From: Fodinibius sp051746985
GTDB taxonomy: Bacteria > Bacteroidota > Rhodothermia > Balneolales > Balneolaceae
Reading direction: 5' to 3'
NCBI GenBank assembly: GCA_051746985.1
Contig: JBNJFP010000052.1
Location: forward strand, 1-14,486
DNA length: 14,486 bases
In this document: piece by piece, positions 6,035-13,668 of the stretch
Numbering within the stretch: the stretch's first letter is position 1
Layout: each line of letters opens with the position of its first letter
Made by a program: the position numbers and the translations under genes
Notes under the pieces: generated by a model
Databases searched by the model: none
Seen by the model: only the letters and a program-made list of their open reading frames with translations
What the model was told of the DNA's origin: nothing

Positions 6035-7564
6035 TTAATCCACATCAAACTCTATACCCTGAGCGAGGGGCATCTCATCACTCCAGTTAATGGTATTGGT
6101 TTGTCGGCGCATATAGGCTTTCCACGCATCCGATCCCGACTCACGTCCGCCGCCGGTTTCTTTTTCTCCACCAAAAGCACCGCCAATTTCTGCCCCGCTG
6201 GTTCCCACGTTTACATTTGCAATGCCGCAATCAGAACCGCGGGCGCTTAAAAAGGTTTCGGCTTCGCGCATATTCAGGGTAAACATAGAAGAGCTGAGTC
6301 CCTGTTTTACTCCGTTATGTTTGGCAATTGCTTCGTCAAGATTACTGTACTTAATCAGGTATAAAATTGGAGCAAAGGTTTCTTCCTGAACGATGTCATA
6401 TTCATTCTCAGCTATGACAATTGCGGGACGTACATAATGCCCACCGTTGAGTTTTTTCTTCTCCAGTATTTCACCGCCATACACTAATTCGCCACCGGCC
6501 TCCTGCACTTCTTTGAGTGCTTGCTGCATACTTTCGGCTGCCTGCTCATCAATAAGCGGCCCCACCAGGGTATCTTCGTCGAGTGGATTCCCGATATTGA
6601 TACTCTTGTAAATTTCAACTAACCGGTTTTTAAGTTCGTCAAAAACATCTTCATGAACAATCAGGCGACGCGTGGAAGTACAACGCTGACCGCAGGTTCC
6701 AGCAGCGCCAAAAACGGTAGCCCGCGCAGACATTTCGAGATCAGCATCTTCACTTACGATGATGGCATTATTTCCTCCCAATTCCAGAATGGTTTTACCG
6801 AGGCGTGCACCAACCGTTTTGGCAACTTCTTTCCCCATTCTGATGGAACCCGTTGCCGAAATGAGGGGGATACGCTCATCTTCGGTCATCCATTCACCGA
6901 CTTCGCGTCCACCGGTAACAAGGTTAAAAATCCCTTCTGGCAGATCATTTCTTTTTAAAACTTTCGCAATAATATTCTGAACGGCGATACCGCAAAGGGG
7001 CGTTTTTTCTGATCCTTTCCAGATCATTACGTTCCCGCAGATGGCAGCAATCATCGCGTTCCAGCTATACACCGCTACGGGAAAGTTAAAGGCTGAAATG
7101 ATTCCTGTTATTCCCAGCGGATGCCATTGTTCGTACATACGGTGCTCGGGACGTTCTGACTGCATAGTTTTTCCATAAAGCATACGCGATTGGCCCACAG
7201 CAAAATCACAGATGTCGATCATCTCTTGCACTTCGCCCAGCCCTTCCTGGTAAATCTTGCCCATTTCATACGTAACCAGGCGGCCGAGATCTTCTTTATG
7301 TTTGCGAAGCTCCAATCCAATTTGTCGCACAATTTCGCCACGTTTGGGTGCTGGAACCATGCGCCATTCTTTAAAAGCTTCTTGCGCTTTGGCTACTACT
7401 TTATCGTAATCTTCGCGCGAAGTGACTGTAGTGTCGGCAATTTGTGAGCCATCAATAGGAGTATGGCTCGAGATTGTTTCTTCACTTTCCGTTCCGAAAA
7501 ACTTTTGCCCGGTGCTGGTGCCCAGGTTCGTGCCTTCAATACCTAACTTTTTAAGAAATTCCAT
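6035..7564 (-). CDS. ALDH7-family aldehyde dehydrogenase (aminoadipate-semialdehyde type)
   Basis: This 509-residue NAD(P)+-dependent dehydrogenase resembles ALDH7/antiquitin. Members of that family oxidise alpha-aminoadipate semialdehyde (in equilibrium with piperideine-6-carboxylate) in lysine breakdown. Conserved catalytic features are the oxyanion Asn160 in AFNFPVAVYSWN, Lys183 in WKGSEKTP, Glu261 in LELGGNNAIIV, nucleophile Cys295 in GQRCTSTRR, and EETFAP with Glu395. FNFPVAVYSWNA and SATGSIRMGKEV are typical of ALDH7 rather than of generic ALDHs. The length fits the family. ATG at 7564. No lysine-degradation neighbour is visible, so the substrate is inferred from the family only. The gene is a single unit, divergent from the methyltransferase gene and convergent with the DUF3078 gene. 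Confidence 0.85.
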   Translation of the reverse strand: MEFLKKLGIEGTNLGTSTGQKFFGTESEETISSHTPIDGSQIADTTVTSREDYDKVVAKAQEAFKEWRMVPAPKRGEIVRQIGLELRKHKEDLGRLVTYEMGKIYQEGLGEVQEMIDICDFAVGQSRMLYGKTMQSERPEHRMYEQWHPLGITGIISAFNFPVAVYSWNAMIAAICGNVMIWKGSEKTPLCGIAVQNIIAKVLKRNDLPEGIFNLVTGGREVGEWMTEDERIPLISATGSIRMGKEVAKTVGARLGKTILELGGNNAIIVSEDADLEMSARATVFGAAGTCGQRCTSTRRLIVHEDVFDELKNRLVEIYKSINIGNPLDEDTLVGPLIDEQAAESMQQALKEVQEAGGELVYGGEILEKKKLNGGHYVRPAIVIAENEYDIVQEETFAPILYLIKYSNLDEAIAKHNGVKQGLSSSMFTLNMREAETFLSARGSDCGIANVNVGTSGAEIGGAFGGEKETGGGRESGSDAWKAYMRRQTNTINWSDEMPLAQGIEFDVD

Positions 7565-7715
7565 ACTTTTTTACTTTCTTGCTTTGTTAAATTTTGATCT
7601 TAAAATAAGGATACTTTTTGTGATATGAAGGGTCATTCAAAAATAGTTTTGTCACAAAGTAGTATTTTACTTTACCTAACTAAGAAGCCAAAATAAAATC
7701 AGGAAGGTATAACTA
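7565..7715. promoter_or_regulatory. Divergent intergenic region with a small palindrome
   Basis: This 151-bp AT-rich gap lies between the divergent ALDH and methyltransferase genes. It holds the near-perfect inverted repeat TTTGTCACAAA (7648-7658) and a related TTTTTGTGATAT near 7614-7625. TTGTCA within the palindrome could be a -35, but only a weak -10 (TTACCT) is present 17 bp away. A strong Shine-Dalgarno sequence AGGAAGG (7701-7707) precedes the plus-strand TTG start. Confidence 0.3.
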
Positions 7716-8504
7716 TTGAAATTACCATCGGCGTCTAATCGTCAACAGACACTCCTTAGAAAATTAAATCGGAAGAAATACCGCTACAAGGAGCGGCTTT
7801 TTTTACTTGAGGGTGCCCGCGCGGTGCAGCAAGTTGTAGAGAATAATGCTATAACAATTCGGACGCTTTTCTTTGACGAAGGTCAGCACTATTGGGATCA
7901 GGGGTACTGGGGTGCTGTGGCGAATAAAAGGGATTCCGCCACTTTGTCCCCTGACATTTTTATGGAGGTTTCGGATACGGATACTCCACAAGGCGTGTTG
8001 GCACTTTGTGAGATGCCCAAAGAGGTTTCTGTGGATGAGCTGGCTGCTCGGGATGGTGTTGTTGTTGCCCTTGATGGCTTGCAGGATCCCGGAAATATGG
8101 GCACCATTATCAGAACGGCGGGTTGGTTTGATGCTGCAGGTATTATTAGTGGCAAGGGTACGGTGGACCTGTTTCATCCAAAGGTCGTGCGCAGCACAGC
8201 CGGGGCAACGGGTGCGGTGCCATTTTTGAATGCGGACCTTTCCGAGGTTTTTGATGCCCTTGAACGAATAAATTGGCAGATTTTCTTGTTGGATGCCGGA
8301 ACAGATTCTGTACCATTGAAGAATGTATCATCCCCTAAAAAAGCGGTCGTGACGGTTGGAAATGAAGGCCACGGCATTGACAAAGGGTTGATGGCCAAGG
8401 GACGCAAACGGGTTGAAATTTCATCGCCAGCGGCTCATCCCAAAGTGGAGAGTTTGAATGCGGCCGTTGCTACATCTATTGCACTTTATGACTTTTCGGT
8501 ATAA
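7716..8504 (+). CDS. TrmH/SpoU-family RNA 2'-O-methyltransferase
   Basis: This 262-residue SPOUT-class enzyme uses SAM to methylate a ribose 2'-OH in rRNA or tRNA. An N-terminal substrate-binding domain (about 10-100, KYRYKERLFLLEGARAV) is followed by the knotted catalytic domain. Motif 1 is DPGNMGTIIRTAG (124-136) with Asn127 and Arg133. Motif 2 is VTVGNEGHGI (212-221). Motif 3 is KVESLNAAVATSIALYDF (243-260). The layout matches the 23S rRNA methyltransferase-like members, but the target nucleotide cannot be told from sequence. The start is TTG at 7716: an in-frame TAA lies at 7710-7712, and AGGAAGG sits 8 nt upstream at ideal spacing, so this start is well fixed. The active-site motifs are intact. 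Confidence 0.9.
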   Translation: MKLPSASNRQQTLLRKLNRKKYRYKERLFLLEGARAVQQVVENNAITIRTLFFDEGQHYWDQGYWGAVANKRDSATLSPDIFMEVSDTDTPQGVLALCEMPKEVSVDELAARDGVVVALDGLQDPGNMGTIIRTAGWFDAAGIISGKGTVDLFHPKVVRSTAGATGAVPFLNADLSEVFDALERINWQIFLLDAGTDSVPLKNVSSPKKAVVTVGNEGHGIDKGLMAKGRKRVEISSPAAHPKVESLNAAVATSIALYDFSV

Positions 8505-8509
8505 ATAAG

Positions 8510-8539
8510 TTGACTTAGGATTGAAAAGTTACGTACTAT
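8510..8539 (+). promoter_or_regulatory. Likely promoter for the PIN-PhoH gene
   Basis: TTGACT (8510-8515) and TACTAT (8534-8539) are separated by 18 bp, a good housekeeping-type match. It starts just after the methyltransferase stop. Transcription near 8546 would give a leader of about 70 nt before the ATG at 8617. This is a sequence match only. Confidence 0.45.
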
Positions 8540-8616
8540 TGATTGTGGATATCCGGTTTTTTACCATTAATTAGTTGTTTCAGCGAGGCTACCCTCTCCA
8601 ATCTAAAATATGCGAT

Positions 8617-9945
8617 ATGGTAAAGTCGAAAAAGCCTAAAATTTATGTTCTGGATACATCGGTGTTGTTGTATGATTCTGATGCGGTAAAAAATTTTCAG
8701 AAGAATGACATTGCGATCCCCATCACGGTGCTCGAAGAGATCGACACTTTTAAAAAGGGCAATGATGTGATTAATCTGCACGCGCGGGAGTTTAGTCGGT
8801 ATCTGGATAAAATTTCGGATAAGAATTTACTACAGAAATGGATTCCGCTAAATGGGAAAACGCATGGCAAGTTGCGGGTGATTAGCGATGAAAACAGCAA
8901 GACGGATGCGGCAAAAATTTTTGGGACAGAAAAGAACGATCATCGCATTTTAAATTCAGTGTTGCGGCTGATGGAGGAGGAGCCCAATAAGAAAGTGGTG
9001 CTGGTGTCGAAAGATATCAACCTGCGTATTAAGGCGCGGGCGCTGAATATCGATGCCGAAGATTATGAGACTATCCAGATTAAGGATATTGATCACCTCT
9101 ATAGGGGTAAAAAGGAGGTGGCGTGCGATGATGCGACCATTGATTCGTTTTATGAACAGGGACAGCTTAACCCGAAAGAGCTGGAAGAGGAGGAGCCGAA
9201 TAGCAACCAGTTTTTTATTCTAAAAGGTCAGTCGGCGTCGGCCCTGGGATATTATAATGTGCAAAAGAAAATGATTGAACTGGTCAAAAAGCAGACGGCT
9301 TATGGTGTTACGCCCCGCAACGCCGAGCAAACGTTTGCGCTGCATGCTATTTTAAATCCGGATAATTTACTGGTAACTATTACCGGGGCCGCCGGGACGG
9401 GCAAGACACTGCTGGCTTTGGCCGGGGCGCTTGAGCAGCGACGTAATTTTCATCAAATCTTTTTGGCCAGACCCATTGTGCCACTCAGCAACAACGATAT
9501 TGGGTACCTGCCGGGCGATATTGAATCGAAGATTGATCCCTACATGCAGCCGCTCTGGGATAATCTTTCGTTTATAAAGAATCAGTTTCCCGATTCGAGT
9601 AAGAAGTTCCAAAAAATCGATGAGATGCTGGAAAACGATAAGCTTCGGATAATTCCGCTGGCATATATTCGGGGACGTAGCCTCTCGAATGTTATCTTTA
9701 TTGTGGATGAGGCCCAAAACCTGACGCCCCACGAAATAAAGACGATTATTACCCGGGCGGGAGAAAACACGAAGATTATTTTTACCGGCGATATCTATCA
9801 AATTGATACGCCCTATCTGGATACCGAAAGTAATGGCCTGTCTTTCCTGGTGGACCGCATGCATGATAATGAGCTCTATGCTCATATCAACCTGGAGAAA
9901 GGGGAGCGCTCGGTGTTGGCGAATTTGGCCAGCAAGTTACTGTAG
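8617..9945 (+). CDS. PIN domain-PhoH ATPase fusion (PhoH2/YlaK-like)
   Basis: This 442-residue cytoplasmic protein joins an N-terminal PIN ribonuclease domain to a PhoH-type P-loop ATPase. Known PhoH2 proteins of this layout have ATP-dependent RNA unwinding and cleavage activity. The PIN acidic residues are visible: Asp13 in VLDTSVLLYD, Glu40 in VLEEIDTFKKG, Asp108 in KNDHRIL and Asp133 in VSKD. The ATPase part has Walker A GAAGTGKT (257-264), Walker B VIFIVDEAQ (359-367) and IIFTGD (387-392). QIDTPYLD and a final LEKGERSVLANLASKLL follow, typical of PhoH. Both active sites look complete. The frame can extend 14 residues upstream to a TTG at 8575, but the ATG at 8617 sits directly before the PIN domain and is preferred. 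The stop is only 3 bp from the convergent usher gene's stop. Confidence 0.92.
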   Translation: MVKSKKPKIYVLDTSVLLYDSDAVKNFQKNDIAIPITVLEEIDTFKKGNDVINLHAREFSRYLDKISDKNLLQKWIPLNGKTHGKLRVISDENSKTDAAKIFGTEKNDHRILNSVLRLMEEEPNKKVVLVSKDINLRIKARALNIDAEDYETIQIKDIDHLYRGKKEVACDDATIDSFYEQGQLNPKELEEEEPNSNQFFILKGQSASALGYYNVQKKMIELVKKQTAYGVTPRNAEQTFALHAILNPDNLLVTITGAAGTGKTLLALAGALEQRRNFHQIFLARPIVPLSNNDIGYLPGDIESKIDPYMQPLWDNLSFIKNQFPDSSKKFQKIDEMLENDKLRIIPLAYIRGRSLSNVIFIVDEAQNLTPHEIKTIITRAGENTKIIFTGDIYQIDTPYLDTESNGLSFLVDRMHDNELYAHINLEKGERSVLANLASKLL

Positions 9946-9948
9946 TTT

Positions 9949-12900
9949 TTAGTCGGATTCCTCAACCAGTATCACAATGGGGCGGCCAATGGTTGATATT
10001 TTGGCCAGTTTTTGCTGCAGCTTTTGCGCCTCGGTCCATGAATCCACATTTTGAAAAAGCACCTTGTCTTCTTTGGGACGATCCATTTGGGTATCTGAAT
10101 CTCCTTCGGTGATGGAAGAGACGAAAGCTTCTTCGGCATCTTCGGTGACGCCCTCAATTTCTACCTGGTAGGTGAATTCGATAGCTCGTTGTTCTGTGGA
10201 CCCGCTTTGTGCCTCATCACCACCTTCGAGAATAGATACAAAAGCATCGTGAAAGGGGGACGGTTTACGTCTAATGGCTGCCAGAGCTGATCGCTTCGAA
10301 TTCCACTTGCTTAACGACTGATCGATATAGACGTCGTACAATCCATTTTTGGCATCTTTTGTTGTGGCGGTTTTTAAATTGAGGCTATGCTGTGACTGAT
10401 CCGCAAAAAGTTCAGCCGATTGTTTATTATTAAAAGCGCCAATCTGTATTTGTTGATTCCTGTTGATGTAGGCATTGGCAAAGGAATATTGCTCGCGAAT
10501 GGAGGCCAGGATTTCCTCTCGTTGTTTATCAGTGCCGAACTTTTTGTTGATATAGACTTTGTAAAGGTCCAGCTCATTATGATAGGTGATGGCTGTTTCC
10601 TGGCTGAGAGTTTTAGCGGCATTATCGGCAAAGGCTTCAGCGCCATGCTTACTGCCAAAGGCCCCAATTTGGATAAATTTGCCCTTATGGTTGGGGGGCG
10701 ATTGTTTATCTCCGTTCGTCAAAACAACCAGCGCGGCCTGTTTATACTGGCTGTTGTGATAGGAGAGGATAGATTCTACGGCTTGCTCCCGACTCTCGAT
10801 GGGAACGCTTCTGATGCCATATAGCCCGGTTTTAGTATTGTAGATGACGCTAAAGGAGCCCCCTAAATTCTTCGCGGCCTCGGTAGCGATGCGCTTGGCC
10901 TTGCGCTCGGTTTTAAAGCTGGCCAGCTGAATTTTATATAATAGCTTTGGGCTGGCGGATTGGTCTTCCTCTTCCGGTTCAATTTGATTGTCGGAAACCA
11001 TTTTTGGCTCCTCAATTTTTGTGGTGTCTTCTTGTGGAGCTACTACAAAATTGAGTCCCTCTACAAAATCGCCCTCAGCTAACGCTTCTACTTCAATATC
11101 CATCGTGTCGGGTTCGGCATCGACCTGCAAAAATTCGAGCTGGTTGGGATCAATAAATAGCCGGTATTTTCCGGGTGGCACTTCGTGCGTATAATAGGAT
11201 CCATCAGAAAAAGTGCGCAGTTCTTCACTGAATGGCTCTCGTTGTGATTCTTCATCGTAATTTGATTCTAAATAAAGCCGTACACCGCTAAGCCCTTCTA
11301 ATTCTTCTTCACGCTTACGGTCAACCCGTCCGGATATTACCCCCGATTGATAAAATGGGATTTCGATTGTTTTATATTGATTGGGATCGGTGACGATCGA
11401 AAAATTTTCGACTTCTGGCACTAACAACGGATTGCTGAGTGCCCCCTCGTTGATTTCAAGATCATACCGATAGTACGGCAAAAGCTGTGATATATAGTTG
11501 ATCTCATTGGCAACTTTGGTTCTGCCGCCGGCTCTGTTCATTCGCACCGCGGGATCAGTGATAACATCATCGGTATCTTCCTGATAGGTTCCATCGTTGT
11601 TATTATCCACAAAGAGACGCACTGCAGCCCCGGCCTGACCTACCTGTTGGCGGTTGTTGAGCAATAACTGATCTCCATAGGAATCGTAGCCAATGGATCC
11701 TCGCAGGCTTTGATTTATCGTCATATCGGCACCGGAGGCTCGGGCGGTGGTATTGGTTCTAACTTTGTTGAAGTCGATAGTTAGATTGAGGCTCAGAGAG
11801 TTAAACCCGCCTAAAAAATTACGTCCGTATGCCAGCTGCATCCGGCCGCTGTTAAACAGATCCCGAGATAATTGAAATTCCATCTCTTCAAATTGATCAA
11901 GACCGGGCAGGTAGGAAAGTTGTCCCCGAATAAACATACCCCGAAGCAGAGTAGGGATGTCATTAAAACGCCCTACCGAGTAGGTGTACGAATTGGTGAT
12001 GCGTGATGAAGAGGTCGTTTCCCAGTTAAGTGTTCCCGACTGTTGATCCTGATAGCCTACGCGAATGTTGAGTCGGCCCAATCGACTATTTAAATCAGCG
12101 CGGTAACGGTAAATATCATTTCCGCCACTTTGTTGATAGGTGGAACTCCATCGTATGTTGAGGGGTATTTCGCCGATGTTAAAAGGGGTGAAGAGGGTAG
12201 CCCGCGCTAATTGATCGCTTCCGCCAACATTGTATAGCCTGCTATCTCCGGGATTATAATCATAAGACAAGCTCCAGCTGGCGCCATTGCTGTAAACAAC
12301 ATTAGATGAAAGGCGGTAGAAGTTATCGGAATTTGCATTTGCACTGATCAGGTATTTGTCAAACAGGCGCGCGTTCAGGGTTCCGGTGAAGGAGGGCATG
12401 GAGCTGTGGTAATCCGTCAGGTATTCGGTAGATCCTTTGGCCGTAAGCCAGTTGGTAAGTCCTGCAGAAATGCTGGCTTCACCCATATATCCCCGCTCGC
12501 TTGAGCCCAGGATGGGATTATCCAGCTGTCCGCCACTAATGCTGTAATCGACTTCGCCTGGGGGCAGGTAATCAAAGGGAATTTGCACGCGAGAATCGCG
12601 CTGGATTGATCGACCTGATGGGGTATAAATCCGTACAGAGTAATTGGTGCTTCCATACGTTAGGGGAACTAAAAAGCGGTAATCACCGGATTCATCGGCT
12701 TCCTGGTAATCCACCAATCGATTGTTGAGATACAGTTCTACTTCGGAGTTGGCGGATACGTTGCCCTCGATGGGGTAGCGGTCAAAAAGGCGCCGGGGCT
12801 CAACGGGTTTGTTGGATATTTTGATTCCGGTGATGGCACGATTACTGATGCCTTCGGAGTTTGTTTGCCCGGCTTCGATGCTGCTCAATAATTTGCTGTC

Positions 12901-13668
12901 GCGCTGTACATATCGCCAGCGCAGCCCCTGGGTGGTAAGTTGATTTTGCCGATTCGAAAATGCTCCAAACACATTCCCCTGTACATCTCCTGCCAGCACC
13001 TCAGCCCCCAGGCTGTTGCTGAAAGAAAATAGTTGGGTATTATCAGAATATACGCCCGAGAGGTTATAATCCAGAAAAGCGCCATTGAGGGATTGGTAAT
13101 TCCGGTCGTATTGCAGGGGATAGTACTCCCGCTGGAAAAGCGATTCGTCCCGATCTACCCGTTTTCGCTGCTGTTCGCGTTCATGCTGGGCCACCACGGG
13201 CATGGTATCACTGGTTTCAAGATCCAGCGTCAGATTATTAAAATTGGTTGAAAATGATAGCCCGAAAAGTGTTTCAAAAATTTCAGGAGTAAGAAAGTAG
13301 TCGATTTCCTTAATCATGAAATCCTCGGCCCGGAGCTCAATATTGACATCGCCAGCTCGCGCTTTTTGGTTGTTGAAATCTATGAGGTACTCGGTTTCTC
13401 CCAAGTATAATCCTGAAATACTCAGGTTTCCCTGATCAACGTTGTGGTCGATTTTGAGTAGAGAGAAAAGTTCGCTGACTGGAAGGTAAAACTGGCCATC
13501 TTTATAATAGGCGGTTACATAATTGCCGACCACTCCGCGATGCTGGAAGGTGAGATAAACTTCGTCGCCGTCATCACTTTGAGCTTGAGCCACCGATCCA
13601 AGGGCAAACAGTAGCCAAACTGTTGCTGAAAATGTAAATATCCTAATCAGTAGCCATCGGTTGATCAC
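9949..13668 (-). CDS. Usher-like outer-membrane protein fused to SPOR domains
   Basis: This 1239-residue secreted protein resembles chaperone-usher outer-membrane ushers. It begins with a signal peptide (about 1-30, ending SVAQAQ). An N-terminal domain (36-150, containing GQFYLPVSELFSLLKI) follows. A strand-rich barrel spans about 195-640 and encloses a plug/Ig-like segment (280-365: YPIEGNVSANSEVELYLNNR, then FDYLPPGEVDYSISGGQL). Next are a Ca-loop segment (DNNNDGTYQEDTDD, 688-701), a carboxypeptidase-regulatory-like beta domain (775-862) and an acidic linker (880-903). Three SPOR repeats begin near 909 (YKIQLASF), 997 (KFIQIGAF) and 1072 (QQIQIGAF); a degenerate one ends the protein. The start is GTG at 13668, overlapping the chaperone stop by 4 nt (GTGA). 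SPOR repeats are peptidoglycan-binding and are not a usual part of ushers. The usher call is by motif, not by search. Confidence 0.75.
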   Translation of the reverse strand: MINRWLLIRIFTFSATVWLLFALGSVAQAQSDDGDEVYLTFQHRGVVGNYVTAYYKDGQFYLPVSELFSLLKIDHNVDQGNLSISGLYLGETEYLIDFNNQKARAGDVNIELRAEDFMIKEIDYFLTPEIFETLFGLSFSTNFNNLTLDLETSDTMPVVAQHEREQQRKRVDRDESLFQREYYPLQYDRNYQSLNGAFLDYNLSGVYSDNTQLFSFSNSLGAEVLAGDVQGNVFGAFSNRQNQLTTQGLRWRYVQRDSKLLSSIEAGQTNSEGISNRAITGIKISNKPVEPRRLFDRYPIEGNVSANSEVELYLNNRLVDYQEADESGDYRFLVPLTYGSTNYSVRIYTPSGRSIQRDSRVQIPFDYLPPGEVDYSISGGQLDNPILGSSERGYMGEASISAGLTNWLTAKGSTEYLTDYHSSMPSFTGTLNARLFDKYLISANANSDNFYRLSSNVVYSNGASWSLSYDYNPGDSRLYNVGGSDQLARATLFTPFNIGEIPLNIRWSSTYQQSGGNDIYRYRADLNSRLGRLNIRVGYQDQQSGTLNWETTSSSRITNSYTYSVGRFNDIPTLLRGMFIRGQLSYLPGLDQFEEMEFQLSRDLFNSGRMQLAYGRNFLGGFNSLSLNLTIDFNKVRTNTTARASGADMTINQSLRGSIGYDSYGDQLLLNNRQQVGQAGAAVRLFVDNNNDGTYQEDTDDVITDPAVRMNRAGGRTKVANEINYISQLLPYYRYDLEINEGALSNPLLVPEVENFSIVTDPNQYKTIEIPFYQSGVISGRVDRKREEELEGLSGVRLYLESNYDEESQREPFSEELRTFSDGSYYTHEVPPGKYRLFIDPNQLEFLQVDAEPDTMDIEVEALAEGDFVEGLNFVVAPQEDTTKIEEPKMVSDNQIEPEEEDQSASPKLLYKIQLASFKTERKAKRIATEAAKNLGGSFSVIYNTKTGLYGIRSVPIESREQAVESILSYHNSQYKQAALVVLTNGDKQSPPNHKGKFIQIGAFGSKHGAEAFADNAAKTLSQETAITYHNELDLYKVYINKKFGTDKQREEILASIREQYSFANAYINRNQQIQIGAFNNKQSAELFADQSQHSLNLKTATTKDAKNGLYDVYIDQSLSKWNSKRSALAAIRRKPSPFHDAFVSILEGGDEAQSGSTEQRAIEFTYQVEIEGVTEDAEEAFVSSITEGDSDTQMDRPKEDKVLFQNVDSWTEAQKLQQKLAKISTIGRPIVILVEESD
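9961..10065 (-). other. Degenerate fourth SPOR-like unit at the usher C-terminus
   Basis: Residues 1202-1236 (KVLFQNVDSWTEAQKLQQKL, then ISTIGRPIVILV) keep the SPOR pattern of a strand, an 'EA..L...L' helix and a final strand. The second half-repeat is not clear. It follows a 55-residue acidic spacer. It may be a decayed or half SPOR domain. Confidence 0.4.
10228..10455 (-). repeat. SPOR domain 3 of the usher-like protein
   Basis: Residues 1072-1147 start QQIQIGAFNNKQSAELFADQ and continue through NGLYDVYIDQSL, the two-half SPOR signature. The domain family binds glycan strands lacking stem peptides. It is closest in sequence to SPOR 2 next to it, suggesting tandem duplication. Confidence 0.8.
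10459..10683 (-). repeat. SPOR domain 2 of the usher-like protein
   Basis: Residues 996-1070 start KGKFIQIGAFGSKHGAEAFA and continue through LDLYKVYINKKFG to AYIN. The spacing of the IQIGAF strand, the helix and the LYKVYI strand matches the SPOR fold. It abuts SPOR 3 with almost no linker. Confidence 0.85.
10717..10947 (-). repeat. SPOR domain 1 of the usher-like protein
   Basis: Residues 908-984 start KLLYKIQLASFKTERKAKRI and continue through TGLYGIRSVPIESREQAVES to ALVVLT. This is the most canonical of the repeats. It is separated from the preceding beta domain by an acidic, Pro/Glu-rich linker, as expected for a flexible periplasmic tether. Confidence 0.88.

Noticed and set aside
8575..8616. 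14-residue extension of the PIN-PhoH protein from a TTG
   Set aside because: No Shine-Dalgarno sequence precedes it, and the ATG at 8617 sits directly before the PIN domain.
9367..9885. 172-codon minus-strand reading frame inside the PhoH gene
   Set aside because: It runs antisense to the Walker A and B motifs of a well-supported gene and has no domain of its own.
10420..10824. 134-codon plus-strand reading frame opposite the SPOR repeats
   Set aside because: The minus-strand SPOR frame explains this DNA; the antisense product shows no recognisable features.
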